DNA of 64,000 nucleotides from a candidate division KSB1 bacterium (GTDB lineage: Bacteria > Zhuqueibacterota > Zhuqueibacteria > Residuimicrobiales > Krinioviventaceae), in NCBI GenBank assembly GCA_034521575.1, contig JAXHMJ010000003.1:310001-374000 (forward strand). Direction: 5' to 3'. Under the pieces are notes generated by a model that saw only the letters and a list, made by a program, of their open reading frames with translations, had not been told where the DNA came from and searched no databases. A program made the translations under genes and the position numbers. This document shows positions 48,739-58,149 of the stretch, piece by piece. How positions within the stretch are numbered: the first letter of the stretch is position 1; each line of letters opens with the position of its first letter.

Positions 48739-49535
48739 TGATCCACTATACCCTGAAATGTGTCCTGAATGATTTTTACCATGTGATCATATACATGCGC
48801 ATTGGCGGCAATGGTGTTGCCGGTATCCAAAACTCTGTCTTTTCCGGCAAAATCCGTGATGCGGCCGCCCGCTTCCTGAATAATGCATTGGGCCGCTGCG
48901 ATATCCCAGGGCTTTAGATTCAATTCCCAGAACCCGTCAAACCGGCCGCAGGCCACATAGCACAGATCAATTGCAGCGGACCCGGCTCTGCGGATACCTG
49001 AAACGTCCTGGAAAAGACGTTTGAAGGACTGTAGATAAACGTCAATCAGATCTTTGCTGCGGAACGGATATCCCGTGGCCAGCAGCGCGCGGGAGGCATC
49101 TTTGACATCGGAAACCTGAATACGTGTGTTGTTCAAAAACGCTCCCTGCCCCGCTTCAGCGACAAAGCATTCGTCTTGATTGGGATCATATACCACACCC
49201 AGGAGCACGTTGCGTTCATATTGCAGCGCTATGGAAACGCTGTACATCGGAACTCTGTGAATAAAATTGGTGGTTCCGTCAAGCGGATCAATGATCCATC
49301 GGTATTCACCTTGCTCGGCTCGATGGCTTTCTTCTGCGAGAAAGTGATGCCCCGGGTGTCGTGATTGAATGATATCGACAATTAACTTCTCAGAGTCTTT
49401 ATCTGTTTTGGTTACAAAATCAAACGTGTCTTTTTTGTCGATTTCATGTTCCTGAAGCTGTCCGACCCGGTCCTTGAGCATCTCCCCGGCCTTTCTCGCC
49501 GCATACAGGGCGGTATCTATCGCTGAATAGTTCAT
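48735..49535 (-). CDS. suhB: Inositol monophosphatase family protein (SuhB-like)
   Basis: The protein has 266 residues. The metal sites are FLAEESHRAE, WIIDPLDGTTNFIHRVPMYS and the C-terminal LKPWDIAAAQCIIQEAGGRI, all intact. The family hydrolyses inositol-1-phosphate or related sugar phosphates, and SuhB also binds transcription complexes in E. coli. It starts one base after mutS2 and is coupled to the following small membrane protein. Confidence 0.94.
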   Translation of the reverse strand: MNYSAIDTALYAARKAGEMLKDRVGQLQEHEIDKKDTFDFVTKTDKDSEKLIVDIIQSRHPGHHFLAEESHRAEQGEYRWIIDPLDGTTNFIHRVPMYSVSIALQYERNVLLGVVYDPNQDECFVAEAGQGAFLNNTRIQVSDVKDASRALLATGYPFRSKDLIDVYLQSFKRLFQDVSGIRRAGSAAIDLCYVACGRFDGFWELNLKPWDIAAAQCIIQEAGGRITDFAGKDRVLDTGNTIAANAHVYDHMVKIIQDTFQGIVDQ

Positions 49536-49536
49536 A

Positions 49537-51897
49537 TTACCCTTTTTTGAGTTTAATGACAGTCACACCCGAATCACCTTCGTTCCAGTTGCCAAGCCGG
49601 TGACTTTGAACTCCGGGGTGCTCATCCAGATAGGGCAGAATTCCTTCACGTAACTTTCCGGTTCCCTTGCCATGAATAATGCTGACCTGGGATAAACCGC
49701 TCATCACGGCTTCATCCAAAAATTTACCCAGCACATCCAGCGCTTCTTCCACACGCATGCCCCGCAAGTCGAGTTCATGTTTAAAATTTGTATCCTGGAG
49801 ATTATAACGGACCCGGGATTTTTTCTGTTTTGATTTGCCTTTACGGACGAGTTCGTTCACAGGGACATGTATTTTAATTCCCCCGTCTGTTTGCAGCATG
49901 ACCTGGTTCTTTTTGTCCGGTTCTGATACGACGGTACCAAATCCGCCGGTTTTGATCCAGCGCGCATAATCACCCGGGCTTACATTTCCCGTCTGCTCCG
50001 GAGGTTCTGATGTGCTGACCTTTTCCTGAAGGTCTGCGATTTTCTGTTTTTGCTGATCGATGCGTTGTTTTGCAGAACGAATCGCCTCGCGTTCGGCCTG
50101 AGTTTCCCGGATTTCCCGAATAGCCTGTTCAATGGCGCTGTTAGAGTCCTCGAGAATTTTCTCAGCTTCCCGGGCGGCTTGTTTTTTTAACCGGTTTTTT
50201 TCCGATTCCAGCGTTTCTGCGCGCTCTTTGTACAGCTGCAGCTGTTCTTTATACTCTTTTTCCCGCAGTTCGGCTTCCCGGGTTGTCTTTTTATAATCCT
50301 GGATTGTATTTTCGAGATCGAGTATCAATCCTTCCAGTTTATCTTTAGTGGCGCCCACCAGTTCTCTGGCCCGGTCTATAAACGAGCCGGGAAGATGCAT
50401 GCGCTCTGCGATTTCAAATGCATAGCTGGAGCCCGGTATTCCCATACGAAAATGAAAGGTAGAGGTCAGGGTTTGCGCATCAAATTCCAGTGATGCATTT
50501 TCAACGCCCTCGGTCTGGTAGGCAAAAGCTTTGAGCGGACTCTGATGTGTGGTGACGACGCTCAGGGCGCCGCGCTGTGTGAGGTGTTCGAGCAGTGCGA
50601 TCGCCAGGGATGTGCCTTCCTCCGGATCTGTACCGGAACCGATTTCATCAATTAGCACCAGGTGCTGCTTGTCAGCATGCAGCGCAATGTTTTTCAAATG
50701 AGTCAGGTGCGATGAAAACGTGGACAGGTCCTGATCCAGGGACTGTTCATCCCCGATGCTTGCAAAAATTTGCGTCATAATTCCGATTTTAGAGTGCGGG
50801 AGCGCCGGTATATGCAGACCGCTCAGCGCCATGATGGTCAGCAATCCGAGGGTTTTCAACGAAACGGTTTTTCCCCCGGCATTCGGGCCGCTGATGATTA
50901 CGGTATTAAATTGTTCACCCAGATTAATGTCCATGGGCACCACTTTTTTACTGCCCATACGGAGTAAAAGCAGGGGATGACGGCCTTGCGCAATGTGGAT
51001 AACCGGATTTTCAGATATTTCAGGAGGGTTGGCCTGCATTTTAATAGATAAACGAGCCTTGGCGTAAATGAAATCAAGAATTCCTAAAGTTTCTACATTT
51101 GAGCCGAGTTCGTCATGTACAGCATGTATCTGATAGGATAATTTGTAAAGGATTTTTTCAATTTCATCTTTTTCCCGTATTTCCAGATCACGGATTCTAT
51201 TATTGTCCTCAAGTACTCCAAGCGGTTCTATAAACAAGCTCGAGCCGCTGGCGGAGCGGTCGTGGATCAGTCCCTTTACTTTGCGCTTGTACTCTTCCTT
51301 GATCACCAGAACATGCCGGCCGTTGCGTACGGCCACTACATTTTCCTGCAGGGCGCCCTGTTGGGCCAGCTTGCTCATCATGGATTCGATTTTTTTTCGG
51401 GCCGAGGCTCGTGCCCGATTGATCTCGTGGCGGATTGCGGATAATTCCGGTGAGGCATTGTCCCTGACCGCTATAGTGGACAGATCAATGCAACGGCTGA
51501 TCTCCCGTTCCACGTCGGACAAGTCGATCAATGTGTTCGTAACCTTGCCGAGTGTCGGGATTTTTTCCTGACGACTTTTGAAGAATCCTGTGATTTTACG
51601 GGATGAGAGTACACACTGGGCTACTTTGACGCACTCTTCCTCTTTCAGAAGGCTTCCTTCCACAGCAGCCCGTTTCAGAATACCGCTAATATCCGGGATT
51701 CCCTCAATCGGCGGCTCTTTATCATATTTTATAATATCACAAAGTTCGGACGTTTGATCCAGGGCTGTGTCTATGCATTGTTTCTCTTTTAGAGGAAGCA
51801 GAGCCTCTGCTTTTTCCCGTCCCTGAACCATTGTAGCGAGTTCGGCCAGATGTCTGCGGATATGATCAAATTCCAGAGTTTCGACTACAGATTCCAA
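49537..51897 (-). CDS. mutS2: MutS2 family ATPase/endonuclease
   Basis: The protein has 786 residues. A MutS core and clamp (residues about 1-320) leads to the ATPase: Walker A ISGPNAGGKTVSLKTLGLL and Walker B LVLIDEIGSGTDPEEG. A long coiled coil (LENTIQDYKKTTREAELREK onwards) is followed by the Smr nuclease domain at the C-terminus (HELDLRGMRVEEALDVLGKF, VSIIHGKGTGKLREGI). MutS2 proteins act in recombination control and collided-ribosome rescue rather than classic mismatch repair. The start is TTG 51897, since no ATG fits the conserved N-terminus. Confidence 0.95.
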   Translation of the reverse strand: MESVVETLEFDHIRRHLAELATMVQGREKAEALLPLKEKQCIDTALDQTSELCDIIKYDKEPPIEGIPDISGILKRAAVEGSLLKEEECVKVAQCVLSSRKITGFFKSRQEKIPTLGKVTNTLIDLSDVEREISRCIDLSTIAVRDNASPELSAIRHEINRARASARKKIESMMSKLAQQGALQENVVAVRNGRHVLVIKEEYKRKVKGLIHDRSASGSSLFIEPLGVLEDNNRIRDLEIREKDEIEKILYKLSYQIHAVHDELGSNVETLGILDFIYAKARLSIKMQANPPEISENPVIHIAQGRHPLLLLRMGSKKVVPMDINLGEQFNTVIISGPNAGGKTVSLKTLGLLTIMALSGLHIPALPHSKIGIMTQIFASIGDEQSLDQDLSTFSSHLTHLKNIALHADKQHLVLIDEIGSGTDPEEGTSLAIALLEHLTQRGALSVVTTHQSPLKAFAYQTEGVENASLEFDAQTLTSTFHFRMGIPGSSYAFEIAERMHLPGSFIDRARELVGATKDKLEGLILDLENTIQDYKKTTREAELREKEYKEQLQLYKERAETLESEKNRLKKQAAREAEKILEDSNSAIEQAIREIRETQAEREAIRSAKQRIDQQKQKIADLQEKVSTSEPPEQTGNVSPGDYARWIKTGGFGTVVSEPDKKNQVMLQTDGGIKIHVPVNELVRKGKSKQKKSRVRYNLQDTNFKHELDLRGMRVEEALDVLGKFLDEAVMSGLSQVSIIHGKGTGKLREGILPYLDEHPGVQSHRLGNWNEGDSGVTVIKLKKG

Positions 51898-51911
51898 TGT
51901 AAACTTTCGCG

Positions 51912-52505
51912 TTATTCTTTCTGTTCTGTATTCCGTTTGCGCAGTGTTTCCACTTTTTCCTGAATGGTTTTCGATGTATCTTTTTGCATTTCAGATGACC
52001 GGTCGAGCATTCGTTCATAGAGCGTTTCCAGCTGGGGGACAAATCGTGTGAGCACATCTACGAATGCGGTGGAAAATCCATACAAGTACCGGTAGGAGAT
52101 AGAGGTGTCGATATAAGGCTGAACCTTTTCCTGCGCCGGCGTGGAGGCGAGAATGATGAACACAATGCTGATCAGCAGACCTCCCTTGATTAATCCGGTG
52201 ATACCGCTGAACAGCTTGTCCAGGAAACCGAATTCATTGGATTCGAATAACTGGGAAATCGCCATAAAGATCAGTTTCAGGATGACAGCGAGTACGATGA
52301 ATCCGACGTATGTGCTTGCCATCGAGATATGTTCGATATGTTCGGCCATATAATCGCCTACCAGTGCGCCGAACCGCAAAGACAGCAGCAGAATAATTAC
52401 CCACCCTGTCACTCCGCGCAGTTCCGCTGCAAATCCGCGTTTGATGCTCATCAGCACAAACAAAAGTAAAACAAGGGCGATAACTGCATCTAAAATGTAA
52501 TTCAT
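51912..52505 (-). CDS. cvpA: CvpA family membrane protein
   Basis: The protein has 197 residues. Four hydrophobic helices begin with ILDAVIALVLLLFVLMSIKR and GFAAELRGVTGWVIILLLSL, the typical CvpA arrangement. A helical C-terminal tail follows. Family members are linked to purine metabolism or envelope robustness without a defined reaction. A strong GGAGGGG site precedes the ATG; mutS2 follows. Confidence 0.87.
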   Translation of the reverse strand: MNYILDAVIALVLLLFVLMSIKRGFAAELRGVTGWVIILLLSLRFGALVGDYMAEHIEHISMASTYVGFIVLAVILKLIFMAISQLFESNEFGFLDKLFSGITGLIKGGLLISIVFIILASTPAQEKVQPYIDTSISYRYLYGFSTAFVDVLTRFVPQLETLYERMLDRSSEMQKDTSKTIQEKVETLRKRNTEQKE

Positions 52506-52525
52506 AGATCCCCCTCCTTTTTTAA

Positions 52526-52569
52526 TAAAAAAAGAGTGAATAACATATACGGTATATATTATTCACTCT
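52526..52569 (-). terminator. Intrinsic terminator with an 18-bp stem after yqeY
   Basis: Arms at 52533-52550 and 52552-52569 pair at 17 of 18 positions. On the minus strand the stem is followed by seven T. It ends the yqeY transcript just before the cvpA ribosome binding site. Confidence 0.88.
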
Positions 52570-52599
52570 CGATTTTATTGCAGCACGTACCGGACAATA

Positions 52600-53046
52600 C
52601 TATCCGCCCAGTTTATCACGTACCAGTTGATTTACTTGTTTTCCATCAGCACGTCCTTTGGCTTGCTTCATCACAAGAGGCATCACCTTGCCTAAATCTT
52701 TAACAGATTCAGCGCCGGATTCCCGGATCGCATCAACAACAATAGATTCAAGTTCCTCGCGGGCCAAGGGCCGGGGCAGGTAGGTCTGGATAATATCCAG
52801 TTCCCGTTGTTCCTTTTCCGCCAAATCATCTCTTCCCGCATCGGTATACGCCTGAATGGATTCTTTTCGTCGTTTTGCCGCGCTGGAGAGCACTGCGATT
52901 TCGTCATCCTCGCTCAGTTCCTTGCCCTGATTGATCGAAGCGTTCTTGAGCTCATTGCGCATGAGACGAATAGCGGACAGACGTTCGCTGTCTTTGGCTT
53001 TCATGGCTTCTTTCATGTCCTGGGTAAGCTGATCTAAAATGCTCAT
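52600..53046 (-). CDS. yqeY: GatB/YqeY domain protein
   Basis: The protein has 148 residues (ATG 53046, with GGAG 6 bases upstream; an in-frame ATG at 53058 carries that site and is less likely). The motifs SERLSAIRLMRNELKNASIN, DEIAVLSSAAKRRKESIQAY and IDIIQTYLPRP-like DIIQTYLPRPL are typical. The fold is the tRNA-binding tail of GatB; the exact role is unsettled. It follows rpsU, a common pairing. Confidence 0.93.
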   Translation of the reverse strand: MSILDQLTQDMKEAMKAKDSERLSAIRLMRNELKNASINQGKELSEDDEIAVLSSAAKRRKESIQAYTDAGRDDLAEKEQRELDIIQTYLPRPLAREELESIVVDAIRESGAESVKDLGKVMPLVMKQAKGRADGKQVNQLVRDKLGG

Positions 53047-53075
53047 CAGAGTCTCCATTCGGTCAAATACAAATG

Positions 53076-53270
53076 CTATCTCTGCATAGCCTGCAATTTA
53101 CGCATTTTACGGCGTGCAGCATTCATTTTACGACGGCGCGCTTCACTTGGTTTTTCATATTGCTGATGCTTTTTAATATCAGACATCAGACCCGACTTTT
53201 CGCAGGATTTTGTGAAACGTCGTAATGCTCTTTCAAAGGATTCGTTATCACGAATTCTAACTGCTGGCAA
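53076..53270 (-). CDS. rpsU: Ribosomal protein S21
   Basis: The protein has 64 residues: PAVRIRDNESFERALRRFTK, then KPSEARRRKMNAARRKMRK. The TTG at 53270 is chosen as start because it gives the standard MPAV N-terminus and lies 9 bases after AAAGGAGG; a TTG at 53279 would overlap the spacer. It is the 30S protein near the anti-Shine-Dalgarno helix. Confidence 0.95.
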   Translation of the reverse strand: MPAVRIRDNESFERALRRFTKSCEKSGLMSDIKKHQQYEKPSEARRRKMNAARRKMRKLQAMQR

Positions 53271-53443
53271 AGTAATCAACCTCCTTTCGCGTTTTGATAG
53301 TATCTAATCTTAAAATATAACCAAATTTTATACGAAAATCAAGATAAAACTTTCGTTTTACAGGCCTTTTCTTTTTAACGGATTTTAATCCTTTGTGTTC
53401 CTTTGCATTTAAACAAAATCAGAACAATCATTCCCGATATCTG

Positions 53444-53782
53444 TTAACCGGGAGGCCACTGCATCCGGCGGCCGCCCAGCAAATGACAGTGGATATGAAA
53501 TACGGCCTGGCCGGCGTCCTTATTGCAGTTGAATACAAGCCGGTAGCCGTTTTCAAGTCCTTGCTGTTTGGCAAGATCCTTTGCGGCTAAAATCACCCTG
53601 CCGATGAGCTCTGCGTCCGGTTCGGCCAGATCGTTGGTGGTGGCGATATGTTTTTTCGGGATAATCAGGATATGAGTGGGCGCCTGTGGAGAAATGTCAC
53701 GGAACGCCAGAACCTGTTTATCCTCATAAACGATATCCGCCGGTATTTTTTTTTCAATGATATCACAAAAGAGACAAGACAT
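53444..53782 (-). CDS. HIT family nucleotide hydrolase/transferase
   Basis: The protein has 112 residues. MSCLFCDIIEKKIPADIVYE and the triad HIHCHLLGGR identify the HinT-like branch. ATG 53782 is preceded by AAGGAGG. It acts on nucleoside phosphoramidates or AMP conjugates in the family. It follows rsmE with a gap of 4 bases. Confidence 0.95.
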   Translation of the reverse strand: MSCLFCDIIEKKIPADIVYEDKQVLAFRDISPQAPTHILIIPKKHIATTNDLAEPDAELIGRVILAAKDLAKQQGLENGYRLVFNCNKDAGQAVFHIHCHLLGGRRMQWPPG

Positions 53783-53786
53783 GGTG

Positions 53787-54524
53787 TTATCCTCCTTGTA
53801 GTTCACCGTTTGCATAAAGTATTTGAATGATGCCGACCATTGCGGCGGTTTCGCTGCGCAGTCTGCGCGGGCCCAGACTGAGCGGTATGGCGTGCTTTTC
53901 CAGCGCCAGAGAATATTCCTGTAATGTGAATCCGCCCTCCGGTCCGATCAACAGAGCACAGCGTTTGGGTGCATCAGGTTCCATCGCGGGAGAAATCTCG
54001 GAGGCTGAGGTTTCGTGTGCAATATAGTTGATATCGTCCTGATTATGATCGAAAAACGTTTCCAGCGAGCAGGGCGGTAAAATATTCGGACAGCGTGAAC
54101 GGCCGCTCTGTTTCATAGACGCAAATGCTTTTTTCCGCCAGCGCTGCAGACGTGACGACGGATCCGCAATGCACCGTTCCGTCAAAAGCGGTTGAAAACA
54201 GGACACCCCGATTTCCGTGCCTTTTTCAACGACCCAGTCAAAATGACTGCCTTTGGGGACCCCCTGTGCCAGTGTTAGAAAAAGCGCGGGTTCGCCCGGA
54301 TTCAGGTGGGTTTCTTCCCGTTTGGCAATGACCTGGTCCTGTGTGATATTTAAAATAGGTCCGCTCACCACCCGACCTCTGCCGTCTGCGGCCGAGAGCG
54401 GGTCGCCGATGTGTTTCCGCATCACCCGGGCAGCGTGACGCGCTTCCTCATCCACCAGAATAAACGTGTTTTCCGAGATATTCCCCGGATCAACGTAAAA
54501 TTGTTCAAAATGCATTCGCTTCAA
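53787..54524 (-). CDS. rsmE: 16S rRNA (uracil-1498-N3)-methyltransferase RsmE
   Basis: The protein has 245 residues. It is a SPOUT methyltransferase with an N-terminal PUA-like domain (HAARVMRKHIGDPLSAADGR). The knot region has LAQGVPKGSHFDWVVEKGTE, LIGPEGGFTLQEYSLA and LGPRRLRSETAAMVGI. All are intact. It overlaps the Omp85-like gene upstream by 4 bases. Confidence 0.95.
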   Translation of the reverse strand: MKRMHFEQFYVDPGNISENTFILVDEEARHAARVMRKHIGDPLSAADGRGRVVSGPILNITQDQVIAKREETHLNPGEPALFLTLAQGVPKGSHFDWVVEKGTEIGVSCFQPLLTERCIADPSSRLQRWRKKAFASMKQSGRSRCPNILPPCSLETFFDHNQDDINYIAHETSASEISPAMEPDAPKRCALLIGPEGGFTLQEYSLALEKHAIPLSLGPRRLRSETAAMVGIIQILYANGELQGG

Positions 54525-55843
54525 AACGCAACTCCCAAATCAAGTATCCATTCGTCTTGATGGTCGGTATTCAGCGCATATTCAAGACGAAGCACCTCTG
54601 CATAAGGGATACGGGCAGCGAGCCCGATTCCAAATCCGGTGAGAAACGCACTCCTGAAAAACGCCTGATCCTGCATCCACACACTGCCTGTATCATAAAA
54701 AACTGTGCCATTCAGACCCAGGGGGAGATCCCGGGAATAGTGCCCTAAAATTTCGTCAGATTCTCTTAGACTGATATAGCGCACCGGAATGATCGGAAAC
54801 CGGATTTCCGCGCTGGCCAGCACCCGATTTTCGCCTTCGCGCTGTTCAGTGAAATGACCGCGGATGCGTTCCTCATAGCCCAAAAAGGTACGCGAAAACA
54901 CCGGGACGCGGCCAAAACTGGTTTTGCCGGCCGTTCGAAACGCAAATGTCAAATCACCCCAACTGAGGTACGCGCGCATATCCGTGCCTGCATAGCTGTA
55001 ATCTACATCTTTCCAGGGGGTCATAGACACGCTGGCATTCAAATAACATCCGGATGACGGGTACTGTATCAGATCACGGGTGTCCCATGTCATGCTTACC
55101 CCAAAAGAAATGGTGTTCATACTGCGGGCAGAACCGGGGAGCAAATATTGATACTCATCAGGGTATTCAAGATGGTTGAACGCATAAAGAACAGATGTGT
55201 AAAAATGATGTCCCCAGCGTTTGCCCAGGTATCCCTTGACGCCCCGGTGGTGTTCGTGAAAATTGTATCTCGAGAGACCATCACGGGTTGTATGCAGATT
55301 TTGACTTTTGATCTTTAACGTGTAAATGTTCATGTTGGCATACAAATTCAGAGAGCCCGCAAACCAGGGTATGCTGTATTTAATATCAAATCCCGGATTG
55401 AATCCCAGCCAGCCACTGGCAATCAGATCGTGATTGAGTCCATGCATATTGTCGTGCAGCACTCCCAATCCAAACGACCATTTTTTCCATGATTTTTCAT
55501 TCCGCAATAACAGAGGTATCGGAAATATGTACCAGCGTTCATTTACGGTAATCATAATCGTAACCGAGTCGGGACCGGACTGAAAAACATCCGATTGCAC
55601 TCTGGAAAACAACTGCAGGCTCCGGATTCTGTCAAGGTCCTTGTCCAGAGTGGACGCAGAATAGGGTGTGCCGATGCGGCTTTTCATTTCCCGCAATATA
55701 ACCCGCTCCCCGGTTTTTTCGTTCCCTACGATCAAAATGTCTTCAATACCCAAACCGGTGAGTGAATCAGGTTCGGCGCTCTGGATTTGACTCAAGCCTG
55801 TTAAAATTACAAAGAAAATAAAAGTTGTTTTCTGCAAGATCAT
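54521..55843 (-). CDS. Omp85-like outer-membrane protein with POTRA domain
   Basis: The protein has 440 residues. A signal peptide is followed by one POTRA domain at about 30-105 (IEDILIVGNEKTGERVILRE, then LDRIRSLQLFSRVQ). A C-terminal barrel of the bacterial surface antigen kind has GVSMTWDTRDLIQYPSSGCY, RTFLGYEERIRGH and a final LDLGVAF. With one POTRA it is smaller than BamA and closer to TamA- or PlpD-type members. It lies between an anti-sigma-like ATPase and rsmE with ATGA overlaps on both sides. Confidence 0.88.
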   Translation of the reverse strand: MILQKTTFIFFVILTGLSQIQSAEPDSLTGLGIEDILIVGNEKTGERVILREMKSRIGTPYSASTLDKDLDRIRSLQLFSRVQSDVFQSGPDSVTIMITVNERWYIFPIPLLLRNEKSWKKWSFGLGVLHDNMHGLNHDLIASGWLGFNPGFDIKYSIPWFAGSLNLYANMNIYTLKIKSQNLHTTRDGLSRYNFHEHHRGVKGYLGKRWGHHFYTSVLYAFNHLEYPDEYQYLLPGSARSMNTISFGVSMTWDTRDLIQYPSSGCYLNASVSMTPWKDVDYSYAGTDMRAYLSWGDLTFAFRTAGKTSFGRVPVFSRTFLGYEERIRGHFTEQREGENRVLASAEIRFPIIPVRYISLRESDEILGHYSRDLPLGLNGTVFYDTGSVWMQDQAFFRSAFLTGFGIGLAARIPYAEVLRLEYALNTDHQDEWILDLGVAF

Positions 55844-56265
55844 TCGCGAGTTAATGTTTTGGATAAAATAATTGTCGTGCCTGTTTTATTAAATTCAAAC
55901 CGGACATCATCCATGAGCTGTTTAACAATAAAGATTCCCCGTCCGTTTTCTTTTAACAAATTATTAGGATGCAGCGGATCATCCAGATTTTCCGGATCAA
56001 ACCCGTTGCCTTGATCGGTAATGCGTATCGTGATGTTATTGCCGGATATGGAAAATTGAATGAAAACTTTTTTTGAAGGATCTTGTTTGTTGCCATGGCG
56101 GATGGCATTGTTCACGGCTTCGGTGACTGCAATGGCGCAGTTCACAATCTGGTTTTTATTCATTCCCTGTTGCCGGCAGAACGCTTCCAGTTTCTCCTCA
56201 ACTCTGTGTATTTCTTTTACATCAGAAGGAATTTCCAGTTTTAATTGTTGTTTACGACTGCTCAC
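55840..56265 (-). CDS. RsbW/SpoIIAB-type ATP-binding regulator
   Basis: The protein has 141 residues and a single GHKL ATPase domain. The N box is AVTEAVNNAIRHGN, G1 is TDQGNGFDP and G2 is GRGIFIVKQLMD. This is the HATPase_c_2 group of anti-sigma factor/serine kinases. No partner anti-anti-sigma or sigma gene is adjacent. It is coupled by ATGA to the Omp85-like gene. Confidence 0.9.
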   Translation of the reverse strand: MSSRKQQLKLEIPSDVKEIHRVEEKLEAFCRQQGMNKNQIVNCAIAVTEAVNNAIRHGNKQDPSKKVFIQFSISGNNITIRITDQGNGFDPENLDDPLHPNNLLKENGRGIFIVKQLMDDVRFEFNKTGTTIILSKTLTRE

Positions 56266-56282
56266 ATTGCATCCTTACCTTG

Positions 56283-58149
56283 TCAGAATAGCCAATTCAA
56301 ACCCGTTTCTATATTATTGATATAATACTCATTTTTTCGAAAAGTTACCTTGTATCTCACAGCGTCCATAAAAAACTGTAGACTTGATGTGGGACGATAG
56401 GTGACACGCATGATCGGGCCGATACTGAGATAGGTGTCGCTTTTATCCTTTAATGTGCCGCCAACCGGATTCACTTTATGCCGCCATTCTTCCCGCTTGT
56501 GTATACTGAAAACCAGGCGCGATATGTATATACCCTAATTTCTTATATTTCAGGTAAAAATGCAACCATTGTTTTCGCCGGGTTACAAGTATTTTTTCCG
56601 TCCAGTCCTTCCAGAAAAGCTGTCCGTTTTCTTCCAACTGCAATCTATAGTCCAGACTCAGAGACGTATGCGGAAAAATTTTCCATAGCAGAGAATCCTC
56701 TACTGCGAATTTACGAAATACAAAGCTGCGGGTGGCCGGTGTCTTATCCTCAAAATCGTAATCGACATAATTGGACAGCACTTCAAAGGATTGATGAAAA
56801 ACAAGCGAAGGAAAAGGCTTCCAGCGGAGTGACGGCTTTAGCCGCAAAATCCGGTTCCAGTTGTTGTCTGCGCTGCGCTCACCAAAAATATAAACCATAT
56901 GATAGAGGTTTACACTGGCGAGCAAGTCGATGGCAAACAGTTCGTTAAATACGTGTGAATAGAGCAGCCGTGAATTGATACGCAGTTCATCCCGGTCATC
57001 GAAATTTTCTTCATCCGGCGTGTCGTACTGATATTTGCTGATGGAAAGTACGGTTTCAAGGGTGTCTTTGGGTGAAAATGCGGCGTCCAGACGCGAGTTG
57101 AGTCTAATACGCGAACTTTTATTGTCCGGGGTGATAAAGGCCGTCCGCTGAGAGAACGGATGATCCTGTTTTTCGATATTCAGATCGTAACGCTGTTCCT
57201 GAAGATAATGCGACAGTGTAAAGTGCCCCTTTAACCAGGGATGATCCAGTCTCAAGGTGACATCATTGGCAAGCCGTTGGTCTGTGCGTTTGCGGCTGCG
57301 CGATTCCAGGGTTTCTCCAAATTGTTTGACCTCGACATCCCGGGTGGTGAATGCGGTGTTCACGCGCAAATCCGCCAATTCAGAAATACGATAAAACAAA
57401 TCGTTTTCCAAACCGCGTTCGTATTGACGCTGGCTTTCAATATCCTGGTTAAGGGTGACGTAATTGTCATGTCGTTCCTGGTTGACAAATACTGTCAGTG
57501 AATCGGATGCAAAATCTGAAAACTGCCGACCCACCAGATAATTGACGTTCAAATCACGGTTGCGTCTTGTTTTATACCGCTCTTCCTGGATTGAAAAGGC
57601 CAGATCATTGTTGTATTCCTGCCAGTTCAGATTTTTTCCTTCCAGCCGGACGGCATAGGTGGCCCCCTTGTCATCGTGTTTCAGTTTGTTGTCCCATTTG
57701 GGACCAGCCGTGGCATAGCCGCGAAAATAGCGCCCGGGATCGTAAACCAGCCCCATTCTTGTCCGGTGAGTGCGAACATCATTATTAAATCCGGATTGAT
57801 TGTCCGTATACAGCACGGATGATAGATCTGATACCAGCATCCAATCGCTGCCAAGACCATATTGCAGACCGAATGTGAGGGTCTGGTCATCCTTCCATTT
57901 GTTCTGGTTGCGACTGCTCTGAAGCATCGAAGATCTGAATGTCTCGGTGATATGAAACCCCAGTCGGGAATTGACTTTTTTACTGTAATCCAGGCCGATA
58001 TTCCAGAGATAGGTGTTGAATTCCTGCTGCATACCCAATGACAGCGTATGCCGGGAATGGGGAAAGACCGGGATGCGGAGCGATTGAGCTGGACTTAGTG
58101 TCAGCAATCCCAATAGCAGGGCAATGATATATAATCGTACAGATATCAC
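56283..58149 (-). CDS. Large predicted outer-membrane beta-barrel (frameshifted near the end)
   Basis: About 622 residues. A signal peptide (YIIALLLGLLTLSPAQS) is followed by very regular alternating strands and turns, such as RHTLSLGMQQEFNTYLWNIG and KHDDKGATYAVRLEGKNLNW. There is no plug or recognisable enzyme motif. One shift near 56480 (a G-run) moves reading into VNPVGGTLKDKSDTYLSIGP and a final NNIETGLNWLF, a terminal aromatic typical of barrels. It overlaps the DUF502 gene by 4 bases. Function unknown. Confidence 0.72.
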
